Source of the DNA: Enoplolaimus lenunculus
Taxonomy: Eukaryota > Nematoda > Enoplea > Enoplida > Thoracostomopsidae
Length of the DNA: 64,000 nucleotides
Direction: 5' to 3'
NCBI GenBank assembly: GCA_030248215.1
Contig: JASANG010003998.1
Span: 248,001-312,000, forward strand
A model generated the notes under the pieces. It was not told the origin of the DNA. It made no database searches and was given only the letters and a program-made list of their open reading frames with translations. How positions within the stretch are numbered: position 1 is the stretch's first letter; the number at the start of each line of letters is the position of its first letter. The position numbers and the translations under genes are program-made. Shown here one piece after another: positions 21,313 to 34,284 of this stretch.

Positions 21313-23571
21313 GTAAAATTTTTATTTTGTACTTCACTTGTACTCAAGCGCGTCTTAGGGAGGTGCGCAATTCGTTCATAAAATTCTCCCTTATATAATT
21401 TTATGAAAAATACAACAGGACAATTGACATACAAACTTGAAAAACTAATTTCAATTTCCCTCTTCTGTGAAAATTTAGCATATATAAGATCTTAAACGTT
21501 CGGTTATGTCAAAGGTGAAGAATCGTTGCAGTGACCTGCAGTAACGTCAACAAATAATGTCAGTCCCACATTACCATTGGTTTGGATTGCACGCAAAGTG
21601 TCCAGCCGTTTGTTAAAAGCTCTATAGTGTCCATTAAACGTTAACTGGACAACCTATGCCGTCCGCGGTAGCATGCATAGCTAGTACTGGATGCCAGTGA
21701 TATCTAAGAAACTATGTCCGGACACCTGAATAAAAGACGTTCGGATGGAAATATAATATATTTGACATATTCGAAAGAACAGAAACCTATCAGTAATGCG
21801 TGTTTTTTGACTATTTTTGACGAGAAAATTCAAATTTTGGTGGGAAAATTAAATTTTGCCGGGAAAATTAATTTTTTGGTATAAAATTCAAATTTTGGCG
21901 GGAAAACTCAAATTTTGGTGGTAAATTTAGGATTTAGTGGCAAAACTTATATTTTTGCTGGAAAATTCAAATTTTGGCGCGAAATTCAAATCTTAGCATT
22001 GAGACAGTATATGTGTCCTACGCTTGACATGAACTTGTCCTTACGTCGTAGACACAATTTGTTATTGTCGTGACATGCAGCACGCAATGTTAGAATGTCC
22101 GTAGTCCCTTGAACGGAACTCAGATTTTGTGTACGTTATGCGTGCGTGTGTGTGAACATATCGAATTTAGCGGTTTTCCAGCTTAAGTTACGTATAGGGC
22201 CTATGTATATTATAGAGGCCTAATATATGGACAGCGAGACTTAAACACTGGTAGATTCACGCTTAGTCTTGTTTAGGCTTACTCAAAATGTGCGGGCTTC
22301 TATAGTTTGCGTGAGCCATGTTGCTAGTGAAGACTAATAAATATGTGCACACCAGGTCGCCCTACCGGACTAAATTATACCAAAATCGGAGCAGAAAATG
22401 GAAATTTATATCGGAATCGGAACTTGAGAATTTCAGAAGGGTGTCAGAAAAATTTATGACATGTTGCCTTCAACATGTTATGGTAAAACCTATTCAAATG
22501 TCTTTTTCTAGTTTCTTAGAAATACTAGAGAAAACATCACCTATCTTTCTTATAGTGTACTACGAATTATTTGTACAACTGCCCGCAATTAACAGAATCC
22601 AAATGTTGTTTACTCAACAGTATAAAAAATCTTAAAGAACGTAACATATAGCAAAAACACTGAACAAAAAACAATTAAGAGTACACAACACAAACGAAAC
22701 ATGTTTATATACTTATGAGCACTTAAATGTGAAGAAAAGCAACGACAAAGCCCGTGTTAAAAATCGGTTGTTTGTAAATACCAGGATGCAAACATATATT
22801 CGGCTCTGGTTCCGGCAAAAATAACATCCGCCTCCGTCAAAAATTTGACATTCGGCGCCGGTATGTTACCTTGCCGGATATGACATTTAAAAAATTAAAA
22901 ACTTTATACCATCATTCGTATTTATGCTAACTACTATCGAACTGATTGACTTTACTTTAACATATTTTTTCTGTCACATGCTTAATGTAAATGTTTGCAT
23001 CTGACCGTGTACATTCACAGTCTTTTGGGTACAATACGGTGGAAAACCAGATATAGATGACTAGTGTTATTCTAGGGGCGTAACAGAATGTCTCAGCATA
23101 TTTCTATTATATTCCTTAGGCTAAACCTAAACTTCAGCGTAAAAATGTGTCTATAAGCCTAAGCCTCTCGATATTGATCAACTTTTCGTCATCACCGAAG
23201 AAAATAAAAATTTCATAATAAATTATTTCTAAAGCAGTTCTCGTAGTTTTTAGTGTTGTCATAATACCTGCTAATAATTGTTGCGTAAATATGAAAACTC
23301 TTAGGTTCATAGCGAATCTTTTTCATCAGGCATTACTTTGTTCAACAATATAAACTTTTGCTTTTTACAGGTCTACAAGCATTTGCTAAATTCTCGACTT
23401 CTAGTGTCGGTTCCAAACCGCCGAGACTCAAGAAACCGAGACATGCAAATGCCAAATATCGAGACTTGCCGATACTAAGACCGAGACTCCCATACCTGAT
23501 CTTAGCCACCTCTGTTTTATAGTACCTACGGTAAACATGGATGCCCTTAAAAGGAACATGGGCCAAATGAA
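21313..23571 (+). other. Start of the 14.3-kb intron, with a GGGAAAATT array
   Basis: At about 21815-21990, some eight degenerate units of about 21 bp of the form ggcgggaaaattcaaatttt stand in line, the same unit as inside family H copies H4 and H6. A ccggctccgg-type patch lies at about 22800-22870 and a ctaagcctaag patch at 23105-23170. The remainder, including a 105-codon frame at 22318-22635, shows nothing I recognise. Confidence 0.55.
23390..23500. repeat. CCGAGAC-rich dispersed repeat
   Basis: Repeated gagactc, ccgagac and gccgatac words match those at 3.6-4.2 kb in the A1-B1 intron. Family unknown. Confidence 0.5.
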
Positions 23572-24017
23572 TACTGTAGTGACCCGAATAAGAGGGGGGC
23601 TGATATTTATTTGGCCTCTCCAGAGGGTACCCCCCCTTGTTATTCTGTTACGGACTGTTATTTATTTTTAACCCACACTCCGTCGCTCTTCCTTACTGAT
23701 GTATATCCGGAAATGCAATTATCCGTTGAGTTAAACGTTTATTTGCCTTGTGTCAATAGGTTGAGCGATCATGCAATATTATACTTAGGAATGTACTTTT
23801 AAAATTTAAGTACACTTTACAGTTTGGAACTCAAATTATTCGGTCCTGGAGTCATTTATCCGCTACAATTAGGGTTAATTGATGTTTATCGACTCTAATT
23901 AGGGTTTAGGGACTCTATCCGCTTGCGGACTTTTATTAGGGATACGGACTCCTATTGATTCGGACTCAAAATGGGGACCCCCTCTTATTACCCCCTCTTA
24001 TTCGGGTCAATACAGTA
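23572..24017. mobile_element. Family K non-autonomous element K1
   Basis: 446 bp with inverted ends TACTGTAGTGACCCGAATAA, the outermost TA probably being the target duplication, as in Tc1/mariner-type elements. A second right-hand fragment lies at 27640-27834. It is non-coding. Confidence 0.7.
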
Positions 24018-24219
24018 GACTTTGGCTTAGGAATATTCTTTTACTACTGCTACGGCCCTGTTCTATACATTCTCCCAATAATTTGAACTCTTTGTCAAAT
24101 TCGTTAATTACTGTCAATACTAAATATCTTGCAACGCCAATTTAAATTTAAACAGCTTAGAAGCACAGTTGGGGGTGTAGGCGAGATTGGTAAACCGAGG
24201 AAAATAGAAAAGTGAAACG

Positions 24220-24640
24220 TATAGGTTTTCTCCAGGTCTGGTAGGGAAGAAACAGTTTGGTTGGTCTGGCTAAAAACTGGGATTGTGGTTCGGTTCGGAA
24301 AATGGAAAAAGTGTAAAGTTCAAGCCGAGGTATATGATCTCTTTTGGTTAAAAGAAAAAGTTAGAGGTGCAGGCAAAAGTCGGAAAACGGGAAAATTTGA
24401 ACGCTTGTTTTTACGTGGTTTAATAGTAAAAATCAGAAGCATGGGTTTTATTTGGAAAACGAAAAAATTGGAAAATTGAAACATCTAGAATTTCCCTTTA
24501 TTGGTAGGGAAGATCTGAAGCGAAGATTTTGTTTGTAAAACAGGAAAAGGAGAATATTTAAAACGTAAATGTTTTTCTTGGTTAAGTAGAAAAATTCTGA
24601 AGCGGGAGTCCTGTTTATAAAATGGGAACAACTAGTTTCT
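24220..24640. repeat. Purine-rich degenerate tandem repeat
   Basis: About five units of roughly 80 bp, each with ggaaaatggaaaaa-like and tctgaagcg-like words alternating with ttttggttaa. The 72-codon frame inside it is judged spurious. Confidence 0.45.
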
Positions 24641-26009
24641 AGTGCGAAAATTTTTCGTCAATTTTGCGTTATGGTCCTCAGGTACCCATTGCAATTTGAA
24701 GGGATACTAAGCAGGATGGGTGGCTGCCGCCTCCAAGCATCCTGCACTAAACATTTTATTATTAAATCCGCTAAAATGACAAATAGTTTTGAAGGTTGTT
24801 GCCCATGCGCACCAACCCAGAGATAATCTAAGCGTGTAAATATTTTCCACATTCCAGTTTTCCCAGAGTTTCTAGCCGTCATACAGGAGTGGCTACGCTA
24901 CACTCCTCATCATAAGTTTCTACCCTGGAAAACTGGAAGCCCCTGTTCTATACATAGCACGAATAGTATAATAGGGACGTTGTTATTGTTAGAAATGCAT
25001 CGGCGTGAGATGTGAAATTTTGTCACGTAAACACTGGGTACCTTAAACCACGAAAGGAAGAATTGTAAGCTACCTTCTAATATTTGAATGCGATCTTGTA
25101 TTAAATTCGAATTCATTATCTGGTTCCGGCTCCGGTCGATTATTAGATTATCCGGCTCCGGCTTCTCCTCCGTCAGTTTTTGGTATGGGTTTGCACCCTG
25201 GTAAATAGCACAGAAAGAATATACGTAGATAGTACAACAGTACAAGTTCGGTGGTGATAGTTATTAAAAGTTGTAATAGTAAGCTCTACATTATAAACAT
25301 ATAATTACGAGTTTATATATAAACACAAAACAAGTTTTTTTGACAAGAATATCACCGTCATTCCGTAAGCAGTGTAACCACAATTTCTCATCACAATTTC
25401 TCACAATGCTATAAGGATATTGTACCAACATAAAATTAAACACAAATTGTAGAATCAGTATTCATCCGAGTCTGATGTACTGCTGAAAACAATAACTCTG
25501 GTTAAACAAACACTTCCTTGAATCGCGTAGCATGGTAGGTTGCGAACACTACTTTAGAACCTCACTGCGCTTTAGAAATTTGCAGGATTGTGTAAACACT
25601 ACTTTTGCGGGATTTCAAAACAATAGCACACCGTTTGAAACTAAATGAAACGACAATAGCCCAAACTATCTCACGCAACACAATAACAGCGAAAGCCCTT
25701 TTTTCTCGTAACAGAAATCTGTCAACTGTTTGACAAACTTTCCCGCTCATCCAGCTTCAGCTACAGCATAAATAAAATAGCAAAGAAAGTACGCAACATT
25801 CGGTGGGTAATGCAGAGTTTGTTACTGAGGCGGTCCGAATTATATACTACGTTTTTCCAAGTGCAATAAAGGCAACTTGCAACAAGTATCTGGTTTTCGT
25901 TTCGAACGCAACCTATCAGACGTTGCAACTTATAATCTAACATGCTACTGTGTTATATTAGAGATAAGACAATTTTTTACAACGAGCACTCTGTCTACAA
26001 TTAGTTGTC
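24641..26009 (+). other. Intron stretch with no recognised gene
   Basis: Contains a short patch of ccggctccgg words at about 25125-25180. Open frames on the minus strand (60-111 codons) are not recognised. Confidence 0.45.
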
Positions 26010-26034
26010 TTAAGGCATAAAACTTAACCGAAGC

Positions 26035-26241
26035 TTACTCTGAACTCGGATGGTTCGTATCTGCATTTTCTGAACATTTGAATTTTTCACACTCGTGCTG
26101 CAAGAACCATTGAACTTCTTCCTCACGAAGCAAACACTTTTTCGCCAAATCACGCAAAGCAGAACTTGGATTAACCGGTGGACTAGCTTTGCGGCATTCT
26201 TTGACATGATTCCGAATTATCATCGAAGGATAAGTTTTCAT
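26035..26241 (-). pseudogene. Detached C-terminal piece of the transposase-like family seen at 29-31.5 kb
   Basis: On the minus strand the frame has a PSMIIRNHV segment followed by LRDLAKKCLLREEEVQWFLQ. This resembles the conserved C-terminal segment of a large uncharacterised metazoan repeat-protein family (pattern LAK-x-CLL-x-EEEV-x-WL). The main body of the same family lies at 29.1-31.5 kb on the same strand. The 2.85 kb between could be an intron, since the piece is preceded by gtgccag on the minus strand, or later insertions. Assignment is from memory of the family. Confidence 0.5.
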
Positions 26242-27480
26242 CTGGCACGACGGATCTTGAGTAGCGGCGTTAACGGCGTCGATTGCTTAAAGGGTGATGT
26301 TAAATGGACGCATATCAACCGGGTAAGCTTATAAGGTTAGACTAATTTTGTTTGCTTAGGCTTAATTCTAGGCTTAGTTTAACAGCATAGGCTTCTTCGA
26401 ACGTTGAGGCTTAGGTTTAGCAACATTCCTATACAGCTATGCCCCTCGAGGTAACATTGGCCGCTTAAAGGATAAATGCCTACTTAGAACTCTACGATCC
26501 ACAAGACAGATAGAAAGATAAAACAAATTATGTATTACGCAAAGTGTTATGGATGTATATTCGTTACAGCACAAGCAAGTCTTGAAACGATATTTTTAAT
26601 GTCATAGAAATTGACTCCTATAATTTAAAGGGTGCGACTCAAATAACTGGATGGATTGAAAAAGGAAAAATAGCGGCAAGCCAATAACGATGGCGGTGCC
26701 CTCTTGATAGTAGAAATAAATATCTGTTATCTCGTCTTATTCGAGTTACTACAGGTTGCGCTGCACGTGCGTCTATTCTGGATGCGGCACTGTTGCCTCA
26801 ACTCCCAGAAATCTTGGTAAATATTTTGCCTCGTATACGGTATGACGCTTTGCATCCCATGAAGTACTTGACTTTCGACTGGGAGGGGCTTAGCGCCACT
26901 TGTCAGGCATTGGAGTTTAAAACTTTTGCCCCAGGGGCTGTCACTCTTCGTGAAGATTTTGTAGCGCAAAAGCATTTATATTTTATAACGATATATTATA
27001 TACCCTTACGTTTCTAGAGGCTATGCCAATTACTTTAGGCTCATAAGAAACGACCTCGTTGTGAAATATAGGTCAACTAAACAACAAGTTCAGTAGTATT
27101 CCAAAAGTTTTAATAGAAGACAGTTTATTACATTGTTTCTAAATATTTTATATACCGCAACATCTATTCAAAATAATCCTGATCACTCTCCAATCATGCA
27201 GTACGAAACGCTTAATTGATCAAAATATTGCCCATGTTACGCTGAGGGCCGTCTTGCTGTCATGGGACAACTACAAGCAAGTATGCAAACCAGCGATCAA
27301 AACGAGCCGGCTTACGAATAAATTTCATACACAATATTAAAAGCGGGCGTTGCAAAGAAAGTTTCATGTGTCAACAGCCACCGTTTGAGATTTTAATTCT
27401 CTTACTGGAGGTCAAGACTAAGGCGTAGGGGTTTTTTACTCCCCCGTACAGCAAAACTAACACAGAAAAAAATTCTTTCA
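26242..27480 (+). other. Intron stretch with TTAGGC-like words
   Basis: gcttaggctta and related words occur at about 26345-26425. No gene is recognised in the rest. Confidence 0.45.
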
Positions 27481-27484
27481 CCCA

Positions 27485-27612
27485 ACGGCATTAAGCAATT
27501 GTATCAAAAGCTTGAGCGATAGCACAACGGCATTAAGCAATTGTATTAAAATCTTGAGCTATAGCGCATCGGCATTAAGTAATTGTATCAAAATCTTGAG
27601 CGAAGCGCAAGG
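27485..27612. repeat. 42-bp tandem repeat, three copies
   Basis: Three consecutive units (starts near 27485, 27527 and 27569) with ggcattaagcaattgtat and cttgagcgatagc, differing at a few bases. Confidence 0.85.
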
Positions 27613-27639
27613 TTATACTTAGAAACATACTTTCAAAGC

Positions 27640-27834
27640 TTAAGTATGCTTTAAAGTTTCAAACTCAACTTTATTTGCTCCTGGAGTGATTTATGCACTA
27701 CATTAATGATAATTGACATTTTTGAACTCGAATTAGAGTTAAGTGAGTCTATCCGCTTACGGACTATTAGGGATGCGGAGTCCTATTAACTGGGATTCAA
27801 AACGAGGACCCCTCTTATTCGGGTCACTACAGTA
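27640..27834. mobile_element. Family K fragment K2 (right end)
   Basis: It matches the right part of K1, including tccgcttacggac and the end cttattcgggtcactacagta; the left end was not found. Confidence 0.65.
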
Positions 27835-28010
27835 CCAATCAAGCCTTTTTAGACACATGATAATAAAGTAATCGGATTATATCATAGATTTTCTTATCGA
27901 TCAATGAGCAATATTGAAAATTAAATGTTTTGTAGCTAGGTTCAACATAAATAAAGTTAGTTGGTTAGGTTTAAGTTTTGTCTGTTTGCTATAGCTACGA
28001 GTTGCGCCTT

Positions 28011-28358
28011 ACAGTTTCAGAATGAATAAGGAGTCATTGCCGCAAAATGTCAGTAATATATAGGTACGCTGTAAATAGAGCCGAGGCCAAAATTTTTAGG
28101 TGTAGATAAGCCGGACACAGTATACTTTACTAAATTTCGAAGTCCAAACGGGTCTAGTTGACACCTGATTCCCCCCTAGCAAATACAGTTTCACAATGTG
28201 TAAAGAGTCATTGCCGCAAACTGTCAGTAATATATAGGTATAACGTGAATAGAGCAGCAGGCAAAATTTGCAGGTAGACGTAAGCCGGACATAATATACA
28301 TAACTAAATTTCGAAGTACACACGGGTCTAGTTGACACATGAAACCACATGGCTACGT
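28011..28358. repeat. 174-bp tandem duplication
   Basis: Two consecutive units starting at 28011 and 28185, both with gagtcattgccgcaaa, gtcagtaatatataggta, aagccggaca and cgggtctagttgacac. No coding content. Confidence 0.85.
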
Positions 28359-29094
28359 CCTTGTTTAATATTGTACACAGATAAATTTATTAACCTATCA
28401 CCCCTCTAAACCCCTGCTATTTCGAGGGACCCTTAGCAGGAGAAAGTTACATGTTTCGTTAAGAGAATTAAAATGCCAAACGGTGGGCAGTCGATACTTG
28501 AACCCCCCTGGCTACGCCCCTACTTATTGTGTATAAATTAATTTATACGTAAGCAGGCGTGTTTTGATCGCTAGTTTGCCTACGTTGCACTCCTGCTTGT
28601 TGTTCCGGGACAGCGGTACGTCCTAAGCATAACAAGACCTAAAATTTTGATCATTAAGCATTTCGTTTTGCCTGAAGGGAGACCAATCGGCAATATTTTG
28701 ATAGATGTTATGGTATATAAAATATTTAGAAACAATGCGGGAAACTGTCTTCTATTAAAGCTTATGGGAAAACTACTGTACTTGTTTTCACTGAAACCAA
28801 GAGATTGTCGGTTAATTTACGATTCAGTTTTAACTGTGTTTGTCATAGTTCGGTGTAAAAACAATATATTTTTAAGAAAATTTTGTTCAGCACATGGCTA
28901 ACCATTTGAAAAGTATGTATAATCAACCAACCTGGTTTTGATAAACCCGTATTTGAAACTTTAACATTTTTATTTTCATTTTAATTTGTTCCACACTGGA
29001 ATCTAGTACACTCAACATCTGGGGTTATAATCAAATACAACTTGTAGTGTGTTACATTTGCAAATATAAGCGAAAAACCCAATACTTACACTTC
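28359..29094 (+). other. Intron stretch with no recognised feature
   Basis: An 84-codon + strand frame (28647-28901) is not recognised. Confidence 0.4.
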
Positions 29095-31499
29095 TTAACG
29101 CAGTTTTGGATCAGTTTTTGCAGATCGGCAAACTGGATGAAGACAATCGCGATTTTTGCATAACACTTTTAACCCGTAAAAGTACTTGTTATTATCAGAC
29201 ATTTCATGATCACGCCTGATTTGTTCTACCGTTTGAAATAATTTCCAACTATTTGGATGACTTTCTTTAAACTGTTCTCGCTGCGAGCTTGGGCCGTAAA
29301 TGAAAGCTCTTAGCACCTCTTCAGATATCGGAAATTCCTTACCACCTCGTACGTATTCAATCTTTGTGCCCATAAATGTAGGACAGGAACCTGTTACATG
29401 GTCTATGTAAACATTCACAGCTGCGTCCATATTTTCACTTAATTTTTGCTGACCAGAATCGGATTTTGCATTTACATTGTGATATACTAACGTCGAAGGC
29501 AGATGCAAATTAGAGTGTGCCATGACCAAAGCACCATTAGCACGTTCGACTGTATTCAAAAACGAGCCACCATGGAACCTTACGGTAATGACCGTTAAGT
29601 ATTGTTTTTCCGTGCAATGCTCAAATACAGCCCAAAACTGTGGTTGTTTTTGTCAGGAGTTGCATCAGCTGCCCCGTCTCGTCGATGTAGACCTACCTTG
29701 ATGTTTTTGTAGTGTGACAACACGGCAGCTCGATCACAAAAATGCTGCGTAGCCGACTTTTAATATCCTACATTGTGTTTAACAACTGCCACTACCCTTC
29801 GTCAATTCCTGGCCTTTTCGGTATGTATATTGTTGAAACCTGAATTACTGTTTTGTTTTCGTACCCATAATCAGTTCGAGGCCGCAACAATGGCTCACCA
29901 CGAATCGATAATGTCTTATGCTGCGTATGTGTTGCGATTGTATCTGTTTTAATTCCCGAAAGATCATCGGAATCAATGCGAAGTGTATTAGAAGTGCATG
30001 CTTCTAACCTGTTTTTATTTCGATAATTACTACTGCTTCAATAGGTAGGTATCTGCTGAAAATTTCAAATTGAACCCTTTGCTGCTGCGCTGCCAAATTA
30101 CGTCAGCGAATCCATAATGCTTGGCACAAAAGCATCTTGTCCGATTTTTGGCCAAACGTCTTGCACATTTGCTTTCTTGCCGTTTTCCGGCCTGCGCACA
30201 ACAGTTGTTTACTAATGACCTAGATACTTGGATGGGAGATTCCATAGCAGACAAATGATGCTGAATTGAAGTGCAAGTAATCTTTTGAGTAACGGGGTAA
30301 AAACCATCTTTTATTATTCCAATGGTTAGCGCAGATGTTCTTCGCCATGGTCCTGCGCCGCAGTTATTTCGTCTCACAAAATTTTCGATTTGTGACCCGA
30401 TATCAGGATAGCGTTTAACAACATCCGGAACTCTGTTGATTCGAATAGCTTTAACGTTTCTCAGTTGCTCAAGCAATGCCCGCTTTCTGCTGACGTAAAA
30501 GTTGTACGTAAGTTCTTTCAGTTTTTTTGAAAAATCGCGAAGCTTAGAGTCGTCGTCAGAGCAAACAAATAAGTCAACGGGTTCTTTCAATTTCATCGTG
30601 TCAGCAGCTTCCTAATTCAACAATGGCAATCCCATAGAGGCGGACAAATATCCGTAAGACCCTGGAATTTCCAAACCTCTACTCGAAGCAAAACAAAGAA
30701 CCTGACGAATCAGCAAACGAAACAAAACATGATCGGTATCTGTGTTAGTTAGTCTGGCGAAAACCAATGTAGACATGTCCGCGCACTTATTCATGTAAAA
30801 ATAAAGCTCAAGAAGAGACTCTGGACTTTGAAAATTTTCAAGCTGTCTGTCAATGTGATCGACTACCTCAATTGAGCTTGCGTCTCCATTCAGCTCTGCA
30901 CCAACCAGTGAATCTGATTTCTGCTGTGCAACAGAAAGTTTCTGCAGTCGTTCTAGTATAATATTCTTAACTGATTTAATTCTGTAGATTCCTATCCCAT
31001 GGTTTTCACGATAAGACCGATGGCGGACCTTCATTACGCAATATTTCAGCACTGGACGGTCATTCAGTTTTACTAGTGGTAAAAGATCGGCTAACAACTG
31101 TTTGTCCATAGAATCGTGTGCTTCTTGTTTCTGTCTCAAAACATCTCCAATACCGATAGATTGTTTAAGACGCTCTATTTCGACACGGTGGTCCGCTAAT
31201 TTGTGAAAAATAATGTGTTTTTTCACTGGACACATTGCCACAACAACAGGGTATTTAATCGCGAAGTTAATTGCCTGGCTAACATGGAACGAATGGGACT
31301 GTGTGTGACATAAGTTCCATGCAGTTTTGAGCTCTACAGTTCTATGGTGCGTAAGCAAAATTCCTAGTTTGACAGCTTGCATGTGGAGCGGCCTACCAAG
31401 GGTAATGTATTCACTGCAATAGAATGCCAGTGGATTCAATATTCCACACGGAAGCAATGAAACAACGATTCTGTTGTCTTGCGACCGTTGATATTTCAA
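29095..31499 (-). pseudogene. Transposase-like gene of an unclassified DDE-like family (broken, minus strand)
   Basis: Three large minus-strand frames lie in order: 31499-30612 (295 aa), 30596-30030 (188 aa) and 29559-29095 (154 aa), with shorter matching frames between. Family features: VRRNNCGAGPWRRT and KGFNLKFSAD in the second; IDSDDLSGIKTDT at about 29.96 kb; RRDGAADATPD at about 29.67 kb; LNTVERANG and HSNLHLPSTL in the third, ending with a C-x4-C pair. I recall these as landmarks of an abundant uncharacterised repeat protein in sponges and cnidarians. The spaced Asp, Asp and Glu (DDLSG, DGAAD, VER) look like a DDE triad; that is inference. Frames change between pieces, so it is probably dead. 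A 345-bp tandem array abuts its 5' side. Confidence 0.65.
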
Positions 31500-31504
31500 C
31501 TGAC

Positions 31505-32700
31505 CAATCTTGTCAAAGAAAAATCGAACAGAAAAAATTTGTAATCAAGATTTAAAAATTTCACAACATAAAAGGTTTTAGGAAATTGACGACTCATTAA
31601 GAGCCGAAACTAGAAAATACGACTGAAAATAAACTCTTTGATTTTATTATAAAATTGTATTATGTCACGCTTCATTCTTGAATACAAAAAATTTGATCCC
31701 AAATTTTCGCCTTTAAAATATCATATTGTTGAAAATGAACATATTTTCAGTAACCATGAGGCAACAAAAACCAAAATAAGTAATTTTTTTACGCACTGAG
31801 GTTGAAATTATGGAAAATCAATTGAAATTGCACTGCAATCATCATTGCGTTCATTTACTGAAAAATCGAACAGAAAACAATTTGTAATCAAATTTAAAAA
31901 TTTCACAACATGAAAGGTTTTAGAAAATTGACGACTCATTAAGAGCCGAAACTGGAAAATACGACTGAAAATAAACTCATAGCGTTTGATTTTATTATAA
32001 AATTGTATTAAGTCACGCTTCATTCTTGAATACAAAAAATTTGATCCCAAATTTTCGCCTTTAAAATATCATATTTTTGAAAATGAACATATTTTCAGTA
32101 GCCATGAGGCAACAAAAACTAAAATAAGTAATTTTTTACGCACTGATGTTAAAAATATTGGAAATCAACTGAAATTTCACTGCAAGCATCATTACGTTGA
32201 TTTACTGAAAAATCGAACAGAAAAAATTTTTAATCAAAATTTAAAAATTTCACAACATAAAAGGTTTTAGGAAATTGACGACTCATTAAAAGCCGAAACT
32301 GGAAAATACGACTAACAATAAACTCGTGGCATTTGATTTTATTATATAATTGTGTCTTGTCACGCTTCATTCTTGAATACAAAAAATTTTATCCCAACTT
32401 TTCGTTTATAAAATATCATATTTTTGAAAATGAACATATTTTCAGTAACCATTAGGCACCAAAAGCCAAAATTAGTAAAATTTTTACGTAGTGATGCTAA
32501 AAATATTGAGGATCACCTGAAAATTCAATGCAATCGGCTTTGCGTTCATTTAGAGATAGATCGATCCGTCAAAATTTGTAATCTTGCAAAATTTCACAAC
32601 ATGAAAGATTTTAGGATATAGCCGACTCATTAACAGCCGAAACTGGAAAATACGACTGAAAATAGTCTTGCGTCATTAAATTTTGTTATAGAATTGTGTT
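31505..32700. repeat. 345-bp tandem array, about 3.4 copies
   Basis: Units begin near 31517, 31860 and 32207 with gaaaaatcgaacagaaaa; a diverged start is near 32560. Each carries ggttttaggaaattgacgac, agccgaaactggaaaatacg and gtcacgcttcattcttgaat. The spacing is 343-347 bp. It lies immediately upstream, in the minus sense, of the transposase-like gene. Confidence 0.9.
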
Positions 32701-33529
32701 TTTATGTATAACTACTCCAGGGCGCGCAAAGAATTCCGGTTCCGGTTCCGTTTCCGGTATTTTTTCAAATTCCGGTTCCGGTGGTTCCAGTAAATTGTAA
32801 TTCCGGTTGCACCCCAAACTAATCATATGAGTTCGGATTCGTATACATGTACATATATCAGTGTGTAATTATGTATAACAATTTTCGTAAATTTATTTAG
32901 ATATATAAATATCAAAATTGGAAAATTTGCCTTGATAAATATAAAAAATATATTACCTCGTAGCGCCGATCACTTCTATTCATAACAGCAGATTGTCCTT
33001 TTTGAACACGAAACGTTTCAACGCCAGCATCTAACTCCCACACAATTATATATATACAATATATACAGTTTTTACACTAAGAATTACACCATATATTTAT
33101 GTCTGGCACAGCAGTTAACCAAGACTAGCACCGTCAGCTTTAACCAATACTAATTCCGTGTATGGTTTGAACCACATTAATCATTTGCATAATTCATTGC
33201 CCTACTCAGAGAGAGTTGGAATTAAAATTTTCTGGCAGTAAAACAGAGAAGTTTGTGAAAAGCATACAATGGCAGAAAGTCATCTTGTGATTAAACTACA
33301 AACCAATCTGAAAAATAGGACCGCATCAGGGTGGCCAGTTTCAAATTAGTTGCGGCGCGATACAACAAACCAGCTTCTTTCCAAATGGCATATAAATTGC
33401 ATCTGACCAGAGCAACTGACCGGTAAATAGACATTTTGTATGGGCTAAATTTTTAAACTGGACAATTCAGCCAGACTACCAATGCATTATAGAGCATTGA
33501 AAAGGCCCTTATTTGGCGTTGTAAATGTC
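32701..33529 (+). other. Intron stretch with a CCGGAA patch
   Basis: ttccggttccgg words at about 32735-32815 resemble the other ggagccgg-type patches in the window. Nothing else is recognised. Confidence 0.45.
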
Positions 33530-33750
33530 TGCCCTTTTCGGTAAGAAATTGTGCATGTCATGACATCCTAAATACAGCCTTGATTTGTCCCGACACCCTC
33601 TCGAGGGAGTGTGGACAATTAGCACTAGCTATATACACCCTTTAAATTTCCAAAGGCTCCAATTAGGATATATATTTTTATGGTGTTCCTAATGGGGTGG
33701 GTGGACCGTTTTTTACATACGCGCGTGCGTTTTAACGTGGTTGACCCAAT
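33530..33750. mobile_element. Family G fragment G4 (right end)
   Basis: It shares tgttcctaatggggtgggtgga and the end gcgcgtgcgttttaacgtgg with G1. The left end is not identified. Confidence 0.55.
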
Positions 33751-34284
33751 ACTTACAAGGCGCACGTATTAAGTTCTTTTGGATTCTTGCAAGTTACGTA
33801 TAATGTTAAACTCTTCCCGCAAAAGCGTTTAGAATAAGGTAGGCGTACTGGATGCAATTCATTGCGTTAGAGGCGCAGGTTAATATTTAAGGAAATCTTA
33901 AGTCAACCATATTCTGCACTGAACTTAAATTTTGTCTATAAACTATATGCCTGCCTGCCTTAAAGTATATAGTGTCATAAAGCAACACCTTTGCCTTAAA
34001 GTATCTAAGCCCATGGCAAGTCTTTAAAACAACTCAATTTTATAACTTACACCGCAAAACACCTTATTTAATTAAATACATCATATACAATTATATTTAT
34101 TTCCTTAAAACTACCCCCATTTCGGCTACACAATTTATCCTTATATATACTTATTTTCTATTCGTCTTAAATTAAGATTAACAGCAAATTTGATATCTGT
34201 CACCCCATAAGTTTGTGTTGTTTGTGTGAGAAATTGCATTGTGTGCGTTTGTGTTGTGTATGTGTACTGTGTTAGTCTAAAAAT

